Below the pieces are notes generated by a model. The model was not told the DNA's origin and did not search any database. It saw nothing but the letters and a program-made list of their open reading frames with translations. A program made the position numbers and the translations under genes. From the NCBI RefSeq assembly GCF_036381655.1, contig NZ_DASVCJ010000076.1:62001-126000 (forward strand): a DNA stretch of 64,000 bases. Reading direction: 5' to 3'. Within the stretch, counting starts at the first letter, position 1. Each line of letters opens with the position of its first letter. This DNA comes from Ferrovibrio sp036381655 (lineage in GTDB: Bacteria > Pseudomonadota > Alphaproteobacteria > Ferrovibrionales > Ferrovibrionaceae). Shown here piece by piece: positions 1-8,066 of the stretch.

Positions 1-797
1 GTATCGTCATTGCCGGCGGATCGAATGCGTATTACGGGATCGATGCGAGGCAGCTCGAACGTCGACTCGGCGTTCCGACCGTCAACGTGGCGCTGCCGTT
101 TGGCGCGCATCATTATCGCATCAACCTCGACCTCCTGAGTGAACTGGTGCGGGCAGGGGATACGATCGTCTATGCCTCGGCCAATTTCTGGCAGGGCGAA
201 ATCGGCGTCCGGCGACGCGCCATCGGCTTCGATTCCTACCTGGTGAAGATCGACTACCCGGATTACGACCGCCAGTTCAAAGGCGACATCCTGCATTGGC
301 AGGCTTTGCCGCACCGGAATTCGCTGCTGCTGTCGATCGTGGATGTTCTGAAAGCAGAGAAGGGCCGCTCCTGGATTGTCGATACCGATGATCATGGCGA
401 TTTCACCGGTTGCGTTCCGCCGCCCGTATTGTCGCCGCAGCGTTTCGAGGGGGACCTGCCAAATGCGAAGCTGGCCAAGGCGCTGCTCGACGCTGCCGCC
501 CGGTTGCGGCAGAAGGGCGTGCAGTTGCTGGTCCATATGCCATGGCTTTTCATATCCGAGCATGACCGCGAGCGCTGGATGCACTTCCGCGACCAGTTCA
601 TCCGCCAGTACGAGCCGGCCATTCCAGTCCTGGCTGCGGAACCGTCGCGCATCCTGCGCAGCAAGCGCAGCGACTTCTGCGATTCTCCGCTGCATCCCTC
701 GCGCGAGGCCACAAAGCTGCGGACCGAAGACCTGGTAACGGCCCTGAAACCATACCTGCGCGACCGCGTCGCGGCCTCCGCGAACGGAGCCCTTTGA
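1..797 (+). CDS. SGNH/GDSL hydrolase-like protein, 5' end outside window
   Basis: The open frame enters from the left edge (frame of base 3) and has no stop before 797, so the N-terminus is missing. The GTG at 87 is internal, not the start. The first visible residues read IVIAGGSNAYYGID, a GxSN-type block I strand of SGNH hydrolases with Ser as possible nucleophile. Near the C-terminus DSPLHPS fits the catalytic DxxH block. The fold is therefore probably SGNH/AlgJ-DltD-like, acting as an esterase or acyltransferase. No signal peptide can be judged. The substrate is unknown, and the polysaccharide-modifying role common in this family is inference only. Confidence 0.55.
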   Translation, partial: IVIAGGSNAYYGIDARQLERRLGVPTVNVALPFGAHHYRINLDLLSELVRAGDTIVYASANFWQGEIGVRRRAIGFDSYLVKIDYPDYDRQFKGDILHWQALPHRNSLLLSIVDVLKAEKGRSWIVDTDDHGDFTGCVPPPVLSPQRFEGDLPNAKLAKALLDAAARLRQKGVQLLVHMPWLFISEHDRERWMHFRDQFIRQYEPAIPVLAAEPSRILRSKRSDFCDSPLHPSREATKLRTEDLVTALKPYLRDRVAASANGAL

Positions 798-891
798 CCA
801 GTCCCGTTTTACATGGGCAACCCGGGCTGGTTCACATCGGTTCAGGCTCTTCCTATATTGGGCGCCGTTCCTGGCCGCCGACGGATCCAGC

Positions 892-1563
892 ATGACTGCC
901 GATTTCCATTACTACGAGACCGCCAAGGGCCATGGCCTGGCGCATGATCCCTTCAAGGCCATTGTCGGGCCGCGGCCGATCGGCTGGATCTCCTCCGTCG
1001 ACACCGCCGGACGGGTCAATCTGGCGCCCTACAGCTACTTCAATGCGGTCTGCGACGCGCCGCCGATGGTCGCCTTCGGCAGCAGCGGCTGGAAGGACAG
1101 CATCGCCAATGTGAAAGCGACTGGCGAGTTTGTCGCCAATCTGGTGACCAAGACCCTGGCCGAGGCGATGAACCAGACCTGTGCCCCCGTGCCGCATGAG
1201 ACCAACGAGTTTGAGATTTCCGGTCTGACGCAGGCATCCTGTCGATTGGTGAAGGCGCCGCGCGTGGCGGAGAGCCCGGCGGCGCTGGAATGCAAGCTGC
1301 TGCAGGTTGTCGAATTGCGGGATACGGAAGGGCGGCCGACGCAACACTGGCTTGCCATTGGCCAGGTCGTCGGGGTGCACATCAACAAGGCCTATCTGAA
1401 GGATGGCCTGTTCGATACAGCAGCCGCGCATCCGATCCTGCGCGCCGGCTATCTCGCCGATTATGCCGAGATCACGCCGGCGGCGATGTTCCGCATGCGG
1501 CGCCCGAGCGCCGAGGAAGCCTTGGAAGCTGCGCCGCGATTCCGGCGCAAGGAGACAGTTTGA
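892..1563 (+). CDS. Flavin reductase family protein (FMN-binding split barrel)
   Basis: A 223-residue protein of the DIM6/NtaB flavin reductase-like family. The N-terminal half carries the typical GPRPIGWISSVD stretch (about residues 26-37), then NLAPYSYFNAV and the conserved phosphate-binding region around residues 55-85 of the split barrel. Such proteins bind FMN and supply reduced flavin to monooxygenases or act as flavoprotein oxidoreductases in the cytosol. No partner monooxygenase lies next to it, so the substrate is unknown. It is transcribed alone and ends one base before the convergent PAS-domain gene. Confidence 0.85.
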   Translation: MTADFHYYETAKGHGLAHDPFKAIVGPRPIGWISSVDTAGRVNLAPYSYFNAVCDAPPMVAFGSSGWKDSIANVKATGEFVANLVTKTLAEAMNQTCAPVPHETNEFEISGLTQASCRLVKAPRVAESPAALECKLLQVVELRDTEGRPTQHWLAIGQVVGVHINKAYLKDGLFDTAAAHPILRAGYLADYAEITPAAMFRMRRPSAEEALEAAPRFRRKETV

Positions 1564-1564
1564 A

Positions 1565-2089
1565 TCACGGCTGCCCGGCGTCGCTTTCGTCTAGCTGGGA
1601 AACGCCGAACAGCATGTCGACGGTTTCGCCGTCGCGCGACAGCGGAAACAGCAGGGTCTCGACGCCGACCGTAACGCGTTCCTCGTTCCAGAACGTGACC
1701 GCGTTGATCTGCAGCGGCCGCCGGTGCTTGGCCACGGCGGCATAGGCACGCCCGACCAGGTCGGCGACGGGCGGTTCGAACAATTCGTCCAGCATACGGC
1801 CGGTGATTTCCCGGCCGGCCAGGTTGGTGACCAGCGTCCCCGCCAGACGATAGCGGAAGCGCAGGCGCGTGGCGCCGCGCACCACGTCGGCAAGAAAGAC
1901 GGTCGGCAGGAAGCTGCGCATCTCCACGGGATCGAGAGCGTCGCGGCAAGGCAATTTGCCATCCGGTGCGGTTTTGCCGTGCCAGTATGACCAGGCGGCA
2001 AGGCCGGCTGCGGTTTGCGGTGCCAGATTCCAGGACGCATCCGCCTTCGGATTGGCGGTCGCGGTGAGCGGGGGCGGCGGCCTGAACAT
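1565..2089 (-). CDS. PAS domain-containing protein (PAS_5-like)
   Basis: About 174 residues if started at the ATG at 2089 (MFRPPPP); an upstream ATG at 2152 would add 21 poorly conserved residues. The middle (WSYWHG, then SFLPTVFLADV and RFRYRLAGT) follows the PAS_5 pattern common in alphaproteobacteria, where a lone PAS domain has no attached kinase or output domain. It probably senses a small ligand or partner in the cytosol; nothing shows which. It converges on the flavin reductase gene and sits downstream of the YecD-like hydrolase on the same strand. Confidence 0.7.
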   Translation of the reverse strand: MFRPPPPLTATANPKADASWNLAPQTAAGLAAWSYWHGKTAPDGKLPCRDALDPVEMRSFLPTVFLADVVRGATRLRFRYRLAGTLVTNLAGREITGRMLDELFEPPVADLVGRAYAAVAKHRRPLQINAVTFWNEERVTVGVETLLFPLSRDGETVDMLFGVSQLDESDAGQP

Positions 2090-2176
2090 TGGAAACCCTG
2101 CAATAACAGGTATGGGATGGGCCGCAGGCGATCTGCGGCCCATCGATTGCATACAAGTATATAACCGGCGGAAAGG

Positions 2177-2752
2177 TCAAGAAATCGCGGCAGCGACCTC
2201 GGCTGTCCTGGTGATCCGGCCAAGACGAGGGAAAATCTTGGCCATGGCGAAGCTATGCATGTCCTCGCCGAAGCTGCTCATGGCGTCCTCGGCGAAGACC
2301 TGGGCATAGTTCTGTTCCCAGGCGGCACGGGCGGTGGATTCGACGCCGATATTGGTGGCGATGCCGGCCAGCACGATGGTCTGGATGCCGCGCCGCCGCA
2401 ATTGCAGATCCAGTTCCGTACCGTAGAAGGCGTTCCACTGCCGCTTGGTGATGATGATGTCGTCCGGCGAAACCTCCAGCTCCGCGGCAAACTCCATCCA
2501 GTCGGGCGGAAAGCCGCCCGGCGGATAGGGAAAGGGCTGATCGACCGGCTGTTTCAACGTGTCGGAAAATCCCTCCGACCAGCCGACATGGACGAGGACG
2601 ACAGGGGCCATTGCCTTGCGGAAGGCCTTGGCGAGCTGGGTGGCATTCTGCACGACCTGCTCGGGCGGATGCGGCGCGATCGGCAGGCGCAGGATGCCTT
2701 TCTGCAGGTCAATCAGGACAAGCGCGGTGCTGCGGGGATCCAGGCTTTGCAT
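2177..2752 (-). CDS. Isochorismatase-family hydrolase, YecD-like
   Basis: A 191-residue isochorismatase-fold protein. Asp15 (LVLIDLQKG) and Lys103 (ITKRQWNAFYGT) of the usual triad are present, but the nucleophilic Cys is replaced by Gly136 in IATNIGVESTARAA. The same TNIGVESTAR motif occurs in E. coli YecD, and a Gly at this site also occurs in true isochorismatases such as EntB. It is therefore unlikely to be a cysteine amidase like nicotinamidase, and hydrolysis of a vinyl ether or another bond is more likely. It is divergent from a TetR regulator with an operator-like palindrome between them, which suggests regulation by that protein. Confidence 0.85.
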   Translation of the reverse strand: MQSLDPRSTALVLIDLQKGILRLPIAPHPPEQVVQNATQLAKAFRKAMAPVVLVHVGWSEGFSDTLKQPVDQPFPYPPGGFPPDWMEFAAELEVSPDDIIITKRQWNAFYGTELDLQLRRRGIQTIVLAGIATNIGVESTARAAWEQNYAQVFAEDAMSSFGEDMHSFAMAKIFPRLGRITRTAEVAAAIS

Positions 2753-2775
2753 GATGGTTCCTTTACGGCTAGAAA

Positions 2776-2795
2776 ATGTGAGGACAAACTCACAT
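2776..2795. promoter_or_regulatory. Probable TetR operator palindrome in the divergent promoter
   Basis: ATGTGAG, a 6-base spacer, then CTCACAT: a perfect 7-bp inverted repeat of 20 bp. It lies 23 bp upstream of the hydrolase start and 38 bp before the TetR start. A second related palindrome, TGAGG-CGAT-CCTCA, covers 2808-2821. Paired palindromes between a TetR gene and its divergent neighbour are the usual place for autoregulatory operators. Binding itself is inferred. Confidence 0.6.
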
Positions 2796-2833
2796 ACGGC
2801 CGTTATATGAGGCGATCCTCACAAAAGGCAAGC

Positions 2834-3484
2834 ATGCGCCGCAAGGCTGCCCCTAAGGCCGTGCCCCGGGCCACCCAGGACGAGGCGCGCACACCGCAGC
2901 GCGAGCGCGGCAAGCAGCGGGTCGCGGCCTTGCTGGATGCCGCCGCCGCAATCTTTGCCGAAAAGGGGTATGAGGCGGCGACCATGGCTGAGATCGCCGC
3001 CCGTGCCGGGGCCGCGATCGGCTCGCTGTACCAGTTCTTTCCCAACAAAGAGCTGCTTGCCGGCACGCTCCGCGCCCAATATGGCGACGCGTTGTACGAC
3101 GACCTAGCGGCGTTGCGGGAGAAGGCCGGTGCCTGGACTGAAGAACAGCTCGCCGAAGGCCTGCTGTCAGGCTGGCTGGACTTCCTCGAGCGGCACCCAG
3201 GCTTCATGGCGCTGGTCGAAGCCCAGGCCGGTCTCGATGCGGCTCGCGCCGCCGATGTGCGGGCGCGGATGCGCCAGTTGATCGCTGGAATCCTGCAGGC
3301 CCACGCGCCGCATCTGTCGCAGCAGGGGGCCGCCAGCATCGCCACTGCGGTGCTGCAAACCCTGAAAGGGGCGGCTGCTTTGCGTATCGAGGCGGAGTTG
3401 CCCGAGCGCACAGCGGTTTTGGATCAGCTTCGGCTGATGCTGCAGCTCTATCTGAAATCGCAGCTCGGCGGGAAAAGCCGTTGA
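2834..3484 (+). CDS. TetR/AcrR family transcriptional regulator
   Basis: A 216-residue TetR regulator when started at the ATG at 2834, which has an AAGG Shine-Dalgarno five bases upstream; an ATG at 2807 lies inside the second palindrome. Positions 22-75 hold the TetR helix-turn-helix (LLDAAAAIFAEKGYEAATMAEIA, with SLYQFFPNKELL as the recognition end). The C-terminal helical domain, about residues 80-210, would bind an unknown ligand and form the dimer. It is divergent from the YecD-like hydrolase, so autoregulation and control of that gene are likely. Confidence 0.9.
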   Translation: MRRKAAPKAVPRATQDEARTPQRERGKQRVAALLDAAAAIFAEKGYEAATMAEIAARAGAAIGSLYQFFPNKELLAGTLRAQYGDALYDDLAALREKAGAWTEEQLAEGLLSGWLDFLERHPGFMALVEAQAGLDAARAADVRARMRQLIAGILQAHAPHLSQQGAASIATAVLQTLKGAAALRIEAELPERTAVLDQLRLMLQLYLKSQLGGKSR

Positions 3485-3524
3485 TTCCGTCCGTGCCGCC
3501 TTCGGGCCGGCCGAAAGCCTCCTC

Positions 3525-4103
3525 CTATGCCAGGCCGATCGGGGCGGGGGCCAGATTGACAATGCGCCGCCGCAGGTCATCGAAGTGGGTTTTCGCTTCG
3601 AGACCGATGAGGGGATCGTTGTTGCTGGCGAAGGCGACGTCGATCTCGGCCCAGTCCTCTTCGGTCAGCCGCGCCTCGGCCAGCGGCAACACCTGCTCCT
3701 CTTCGAGCCGCATGTGATTCCAATGGAAACGCGCGTAGCGATTGGCCAGATCGCGGAAGAGCAATAGCCGCTTCCGCTCCCGGGGGTTCAGCCGCAGCCG
3801 TTCGAAACTGCGCCGCAGCCCGGCCATGAGGGCGCCATTATGGAAATGTTCCGTTTCGAGGGCGTCCAGCAATTGTCTGGCATCCGGCGCACGGGGCGCC
3901 AGCAGGCGGAACAGATACTCATCCTCCTTGGCGTGGTGATAGCGATCGGGGAACCGGTCAACATAATCCAGCATCGCCTGCAACAGCTCGAAATCGGGCT
4001 GCCCCCCGCGATCGGCGAGATCGTCGAGTATGGCGACGAGGGCGTGCAGCATGGCGCCGAAGGCGCGGTGTTCGCCGCGAATGGTGAGGGTCGCCTGGTG
4101 CAT
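3525..4103 (-). CDS. Hemerythrin HHE domain-containing protein
   Basis: 192 residues from the ATG at 4103, preceded by GGGGAG six bases upstream; an upstream start at 4136 lacks this site. The four-helix hemerythrin pattern is visible: His in EHRAFG, then YHHAKEDEYLF, EHFHNGAL, and HWNHMRLEEEQVLP, giving His/Glu ligands for a non-haem di-iron site. The family binds O2 or NO, or buffers iron. The gene stands alone between the TetR gene (convergent) and a metal-binding HMA protein. The ligand is not known. Confidence 0.85.
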   Translation of the reverse strand: MHQATLTIRGEHRAFGAMLHALVAILDDLADRGGQPDFELLQAMLDYVDRFPDRYHHAKEDEYLFRLLAPRAPDARQLLDALETEHFHNGALMAGLRRSFERLRLNPRERKRLLLFRDLANRYARFHWNHMRLEEEQVLPLAEARLTEEDWAEIDVAFASNNDPLIGLEAKTHFDDLRRRIVNLAPAPIGLA

Positions 4104-4214
4104 GGCTCTCCCCGGCAAGGCGGTATCGTGAAGCATTCCGCTAGTTACCGCCGGGATCGCGCCTTGGCTTTGATCCAGCGCAACAAAGGTCGCAATCGGG
4201 AAGAAGCACAGGCG

Positions 4215-4427
4215 TCAGCCTTTGCCGCTATCGAGGATGCCAAAGCCCGCATCACGGATGGCATTGCGGACGGTTGCCTGCCGATCGGGCGGCAGGTCGT
4301 TGAAGCGGACCTGCTTGCGGGCAAGGTCGACCTCGAAGGCCATGCCGGGGGCAGCCGCGCTGATCGCATTGCTGATCGTCCGTTTACAGGCGTCGCAGGT
4401 CATACCTTCGATATTCAGAATCAGCAT
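4215..4427 (-). CDS. Heavy-metal-associated (HMA) domain protein, CopZ-like
   Basis: A 70-residue single-domain protein starting at 4427 with a GGGAG site seven bases upstream. The metal-binding loop GMTCDACKRTI (about residues 8-18) has the CxxC pair that binds Cu(I) or a similar soft metal, and the rest fits a beta-alpha-beta-beta-alpha-beta ferredoxin-like fold. Such proteins act as cytosolic copper chaperones or are remnants of P-type ATPases. No ATPase gene lies nearby, so its acceptor is unknown. Confidence 0.8.
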   Translation of the reverse strand: MLILNIEGMTCDACKRTISNAISAAAPGMAFEVDLARKQVRFNDLPPDRQATVRNAIRDAGFGILDSGKG

Positions 4428-4646
4428 TCGCGGCTCCCAACTCAATGGGCCACTATAAGCCCGATGCCGGTCTCGGGCTATATCCGCCACCGCGGCTTTG
4501 CGCCGCAGCCCATTGATTCGCAATGTATATTTCATCTTGAAAGATGGCGGCCGGTCGGCCCGAATGCTTGCAATCCGACCGCCTGTCGCTATAGTCCCCC
4601 TCTCGCGCCGGGGTCCCGGCTTCAACGACGCACAGGGAGTGCTTTC

Positions 4647-4985
4647 ATGCTGATTTCCGAGGCCTATGCGCAAGCAGCAGGCGGTGGCGCCACCGATATG
4701 TTGACCTCGCTGCTGCCCCTGGTCCTGATCTTCGTGGTCTTTTATTTCCTGCTGATCCGTCCGCAGCAGAAGAAAATGAAAGAGCATAAGGCCATGATCG
4801 AGGCGGTGCGCCGGGGCGATACCGTGACTACCTCTGGGGGCATCATCGGCAAGGTGGTGAAGGTGCAGGAAGACGGCGTTGTGCAGGTCGAGATCGCTGA
4901 GGGCGTCAAGGTAAAGGTCGTCAAGGGCACGATCACCGAGGTCCGCGCCAAGGGCAGCGAGGCCGAGGCCGCCGAGAAGGCGTGA
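4647..4985 (+). CDS. yajC: Preprotein translocase subunit YajC
   Basis: A 112-residue accessory subunit of the SecDF-YajC complex. The ATG at 4647 has GGGAG eight bases upstream. A single membrane helix (LLPLVLIFVVFYFLLI, about residues 22-37) is followed by the signature RPQQKKMKEHK and a cytosolic beta-rich domain (GDTVTTSGGIIGKV). It leads the yajC-secD-secF run, with 98 bp before secD. In many alphaproteobacteria it follows the nlpD/DUF815 genes, which here lie about 36 kb away. Confidence 0.95.
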   Translation: MLISEAYAQAAGGGATDMLTSLLPLVLIFVVFYFLLIRPQQKKMKEHKAMIEAVRRGDTVTTSGGIIGKVVKVQEDGVVQVEIAEGVKVKVVKGTITEVRAKGSEAEAAEKA

Positions 4986-5083
4986 CCTGAGGGGCGGGTG
5001 CCGTCTATCGGTGCCCGTTTACCACTGTTTCAGTGAGGCGCTGACGGGTCAGACCGGAGAGAGCAGGCCGGAGAGAGATTACG

Positions 5084-6700
5084 ATGCTGTATTACGCGCC
5101 GTGGAAAACTGCCCTGGTGGTGCTGGTGGCGTTGGCTGGTCTGATTACCGCGGCGCCGAATCTGTTGACCAAGCAGCAGCTGGAAGCGCTGCCGTCGTGG
5201 ATGCAACTGCCGCAGGTCAATCTCGGCCTCGATCTGCGTGGCGGTTCGCATCTGCTGCTCGAGGTGGATACCTCTGCCGTGCTGCGGGATCGGTTGGAGG
5301 CCATCGTCGAAGGCGCCCGCGAGGAGCTGCGCAAGGAGCGGATCGGCTATACCAATCTGGGCATTTCCGGCACGAATGCCGTGGGTCTGCGCCTGCGCGA
5401 TCCCTCCCAGGCCGACCGAGCCCGCGAATTACTCAACAAGCTGGGCCAGCCGTTGCAGGGCGGGGCGTTCAACCTGGGCGCTTCGCCGTCCGACCTGCAG
5501 GTCGATATCAGTGCCGATGGTGCGGTCCGCATGACGCTATCGGAAGTGGCCGTCCGCGAGCGCGCCCGTTCGGCGGTCACCCAGTCGATCGAGATCGTCC
5601 GTCGCCGCATCGACCAGACAGGCGTCAATGAGCCGACGATCCAGGTGCAGGGCAACGACCGCATTCTGGTACAGCTTCCGGGTATTGACGATCCGCAGCG
5701 CATCAAGCGCCTGCTTGGCACGACGGCCAAGCTCAGCTTCCACATGGTCGATACCACGGCCAATCCGAATGCCCCGCCGCCGCCCGGCACGGAAATCCTC
5801 GAGGGCGACAAGCCGCGCGTGCAGGGCGCACTGGTCGAGCGCTATGTCGTCAAGCGCAAGGTCGAGGTTGCGGGCGAGGATCTGGTCGACGCTCAGGCCG
5901 GGTATGACCAGCGCAACGGCGAGCCGATCGTCTCCTTCCGTTTCAATACCAAGGGCGCCAAGCAGTTCGCGGAGATCACCCAGCAGGCTGTCGGCCAACC
6001 CTTTGCCATCGTACTCGACAACAAGGTGCTGAGTGCGCCGGTGATCCGAGAGCCGATCCTGGGCGGCTCGGGCCAGATCAGCGGCAATTTTACCGTGGCT
6101 GAAGCCAATGATCTCGCCGTGCTGCTGCGCGCTGGCGCCTTGCCCGCGCCGCTGAAAGTGATCGAGGAGCGGGTGGTCGGCCCGGATCTCGGCGCCGACG
6201 CCATCCGCGCCGGTGTGATCGCCGTCATTATCGGCTTCGTGCTGGTCAACATCTTCATGGTTGCGATCTACGGTCTGTTCGGCGCGTTTGCGGTCGTGGC
6301 GGTCACGCTGAACCTGATCCTGATCCTTGGCGCCCTCTCGGTGATGCAAGCCACCCTGTCGCTGCCGGGTATCGCCGGCATCCTGCTGACCATCGGCATG
6401 GCGGTGGATGCCAACGTTCTGATCAACGAACGCATCCGCGAAGAGTATCGGTTGGGGAAATCGGTGGTCGCCTCTCTTGATGCCGGTTTCAACCGCGCTT
6501 TCTCGACGATTCTGGACTCCAACCTGACCACGCTCATTGCGATGGCCATCCTGTTTGCCGTCGGCTCGGGTCCGGTGCGCGGCTTTGCCGTCACCATTTC
6601 GATCGGCATCGTCACCTCGATGTTCACGGCGATCACCGTCGTGCGCCTGATGATGGTGATGTGGCTGAAATCGGCCCGTCCGAAGACTCTGGCCGTGTAA
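5084..6700 (+). CDS. secD: Protein translocase subunit SecD
   Basis: A 538-residue membrane subunit that uses the proton motive force to help pull proteins through SecYEG. The first membrane helix is at about residues 6-28, followed by the conserved GLDLRGGSHLLLEVD and a large periplasmic domain (about 50-360). Five more helices lie in the C-terminal third, with the typical GMAVDANVLINERIREE motif in the RND-like core. A GGAGAG site precedes the ATG. secF follows 14 bp downstream, so the two are co-transcribed. Confidence 0.97.
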   Translation: MLYYAPWKTALVVLVALAGLITAAPNLLTKQQLEALPSWMQLPQVNLGLDLRGGSHLLLEVDTSAVLRDRLEAIVEGAREELRKERIGYTNLGISGTNAVGLRLRDPSQADRARELLNKLGQPLQGGAFNLGASPSDLQVDISADGAVRMTLSEVAVRERARSAVTQSIEIVRRRIDQTGVNEPTIQVQGNDRILVQLPGIDDPQRIKRLLGTTAKLSFHMVDTTANPNAPPPPGTEILEGDKPRVQGALVERYVVKRKVEVAGEDLVDAQAGYDQRNGEPIVSFRFNTKGAKQFAEITQQAVGQPFAIVLDNKVLSAPVIREPILGGSGQISGNFTVAEANDLAVLLRAGALPAPLKVIEERVVGPDLGADAIRAGVIAVIIGFVLVNIFMVAIYGLFGAFAVVAVTLNLILILGALSVMQATLSLPGIAGILLTIGMAVDANVLINERIREEYRLGKSVVASLDAGFNRAFSTILDSNLTTLIAMAILFAVGSGPVRGFAVTISIGIVTSMFTAITVVRLMMVMWLKSARPKTLAV

Positions 6701-6714
6701 AGGAGCGCCAGACC

Positions 6715-7674
6715 ATGTTCCGCCTGCGCCTGATACCGGAAAAGACCAACATCAAGTTCATGAAGGGCCGCTTTGCCGGCCTGGCCGTATCGGCCTTCCT
6801 GTCGATATCCTCGATCATCCTGTTCTTCTACCCCGGCCTGAATTACGGCATCGATTTCAAGGGCGGCGTGCTGATGGAAGTGCGCATGCAGGACAGCGCC
6901 AATTTCCCGGCGCTGCGCAGCCTGTTGGGCGGCTTGAATCTGGGCGAGGTGGCGCTGCAGGAATTCGGCTCGCCACGCGATGTGCTGATCCGTCTGGAAA
7001 AGCAGGAAGGTCCTGACGAAGCGCAGAATGTGGCGGCCGATTCGGTCCGCAGCGCGCTGACCAATACCTATCCGGGCACCGAGATTCGCCGCGTCGAGGT
7101 GGTCGGCGGCAAGATCAGCGCCGAGCTGTTCGAAACCGGCCTGCTCGCCGTTGGCCTCTCGCTCCTGGCCATTGCCGTCTATATCTGGTTCCGGTTCGAA
7201 TGGATGTTTGCCGCGGCTGCGCTGATCACGCTGCTGCTCGACATCACCAAGATGATCGGCTTCTTCGCCGTGACCCAGTTGCCTTTCGGCCTGACCGCGG
7301 TGGCGGCGATCCTCACCATCATCGGCTATTCGATCAACGACAAGGTCGTCGTCTACGATCGCATGCGTGAAAACCTGCGCAAATACAAGACGATGCCCTT
7401 GCGGGAGCTGATCGACCTCAGCATCAACGAGACGCTGTCGCGCACGATCTTCACCTCGGCGACCACCTTTCTTGCCATGGTCCCGCTCGCCTTCATGGGC
7501 GGCGAGGCGGTCGAGGTCTTCGCCATCGGCATGCTGTTCGGCATCGTCGTCGGCACGTCGTCGTCCATCTTCATCGCCGCTCCGCTGGTGCTGCTGAGCG
7601 GCGAGAAATGGCTGCGGCGCAACAAAGCCCCCGCTGTCGAACCCAAGGGGACGGCCGCAGCGCAACGGCCGTAG
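6715..7674 (+). CDS. secF: Protein translocase subunit SecF
   Basis: 319 residues from the ATG at 6715, which has AAGGAG about ten bases upstream. It has an N-terminal helix, the short periplasmic P1 domain with GIDFKGGVLMEV, and five C-terminal helices carrying the SINDKVVVYDRMREN motif that partners the equivalent SecD motif. It forms the SecDF complex in the inner membrane. The Mth938-like gene follows 14 bp downstream, which suggests a shared transcript. Confidence 0.97.
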   Translation: MFRLRLIPEKTNIKFMKGRFAGLAVSAFLSISSIILFFYPGLNYGIDFKGGVLMEVRMQDSANFPALRSLLGGLNLGEVALQEFGSPRDVLIRLEKQEGPDEAQNVAADSVRSALTNTYPGTEIRRVEVVGGKISAELFETGLLAVGLSLLAIAVYIWFRFEWMFAAAALITLLLDITKMIGFFAVTQLPFGLTAVAAILTIIGYSINDKVVVYDRMRENLRKYKTMPLRELIDLSINETLSRTIFTSATTFLAMVPLAFMGGEAVEVFAIGMLFGIVVGTSSSIFIAAPLVLLSGEKWLRRNKAPAVEPKGTAAAQRP

Positions 7675-7688
7675 GCGGGATTGCTGCC

Positions 7689-8063
7689 ATGGATCTGCTG
7701 CCGCGCATCCCCGCTGACCGGCAGGTGATCAACGCCTACGGCGACGGCGGATTTCGCATCACCGGCAAGCGCTGGGAGGAAGCGGTGCTGGTCTTCCCTG
7801 GCCAGACGATCGGCTGGGGCGTTTCCTCGTTTGCAGAGATCAGTTTTGAATCGCTGACGCCGATCTTCTCGGCTGAGCCGGCTGTGGAGCTTCTGCTGCT
7901 CGGTTGCGGGCCGAGCATCGCCTTCGTTCCGAAGCCGCTGCGGGCCGCTGTCCGCGAGCGGGGCGTGGTGATCGAGGCGCTGGATACCGGCGCCGCCTGC
8001 CGGACCTATAACCTTCTGATGGGAGAGGGGCGGCGGGTTGCCGCCGCCCTCATCCCGGTTTAG
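7689..8063 (+). CDS. Mth938-like (DUF498/NDUFAF3-related) protein
   Basis: A 124-residue protein of the Mth938 fold. Mitochondrial NDUFAF3, a complex I assembly factor, belongs to the same family. Visible family features are INAYGDGGFRITGKR near the N-terminus, LLLLGCGPS in the middle and the C-terminal MNTGAACRTYNLL-like segment (here LDTGAACRTYNLL). It follows secF closely and precedes the NDUFAF6-like gene by about 700 bp, an arrangement common in alphaproteobacteria. A role in respiratory complex I assembly is inferred from the family and not shown here. Confidence 0.8.
   Translation: MDLLPRIPADRQVINAYGDGGFRITGKRWEEAVLVFPGQTIGWGVSSFAEISFESLTPIFSAEPAVELLLLGCGPSIAFVPKPLRAAVRERGVVIEALDTGAACRTYNLLMGEGRRVAAALIPV
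8028..8049. terminator. Strong GC hairpin at the convergent gene end
   Basis: GGGCGGCGG, loop GTTG, CCGCCGCCC: a perfect 9-bp stem in the last codons of the Mth938-like gene, facing the convergent PuuD-like gene. There is no U-tract, so intrinsic termination is uncertain. A role in mRNA 3'-end stability is equally possible. Confidence 0.4.
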
Positions 8064-8066
8064 CGG

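Noticed and set aside
2255..2833. TetR protein extended upstream to 409 residues
   Set aside because: The extra part runs opposite the YecD-like gene and through the operator. The ATG at 2834 has a proper ribosome site and matches TetR length.
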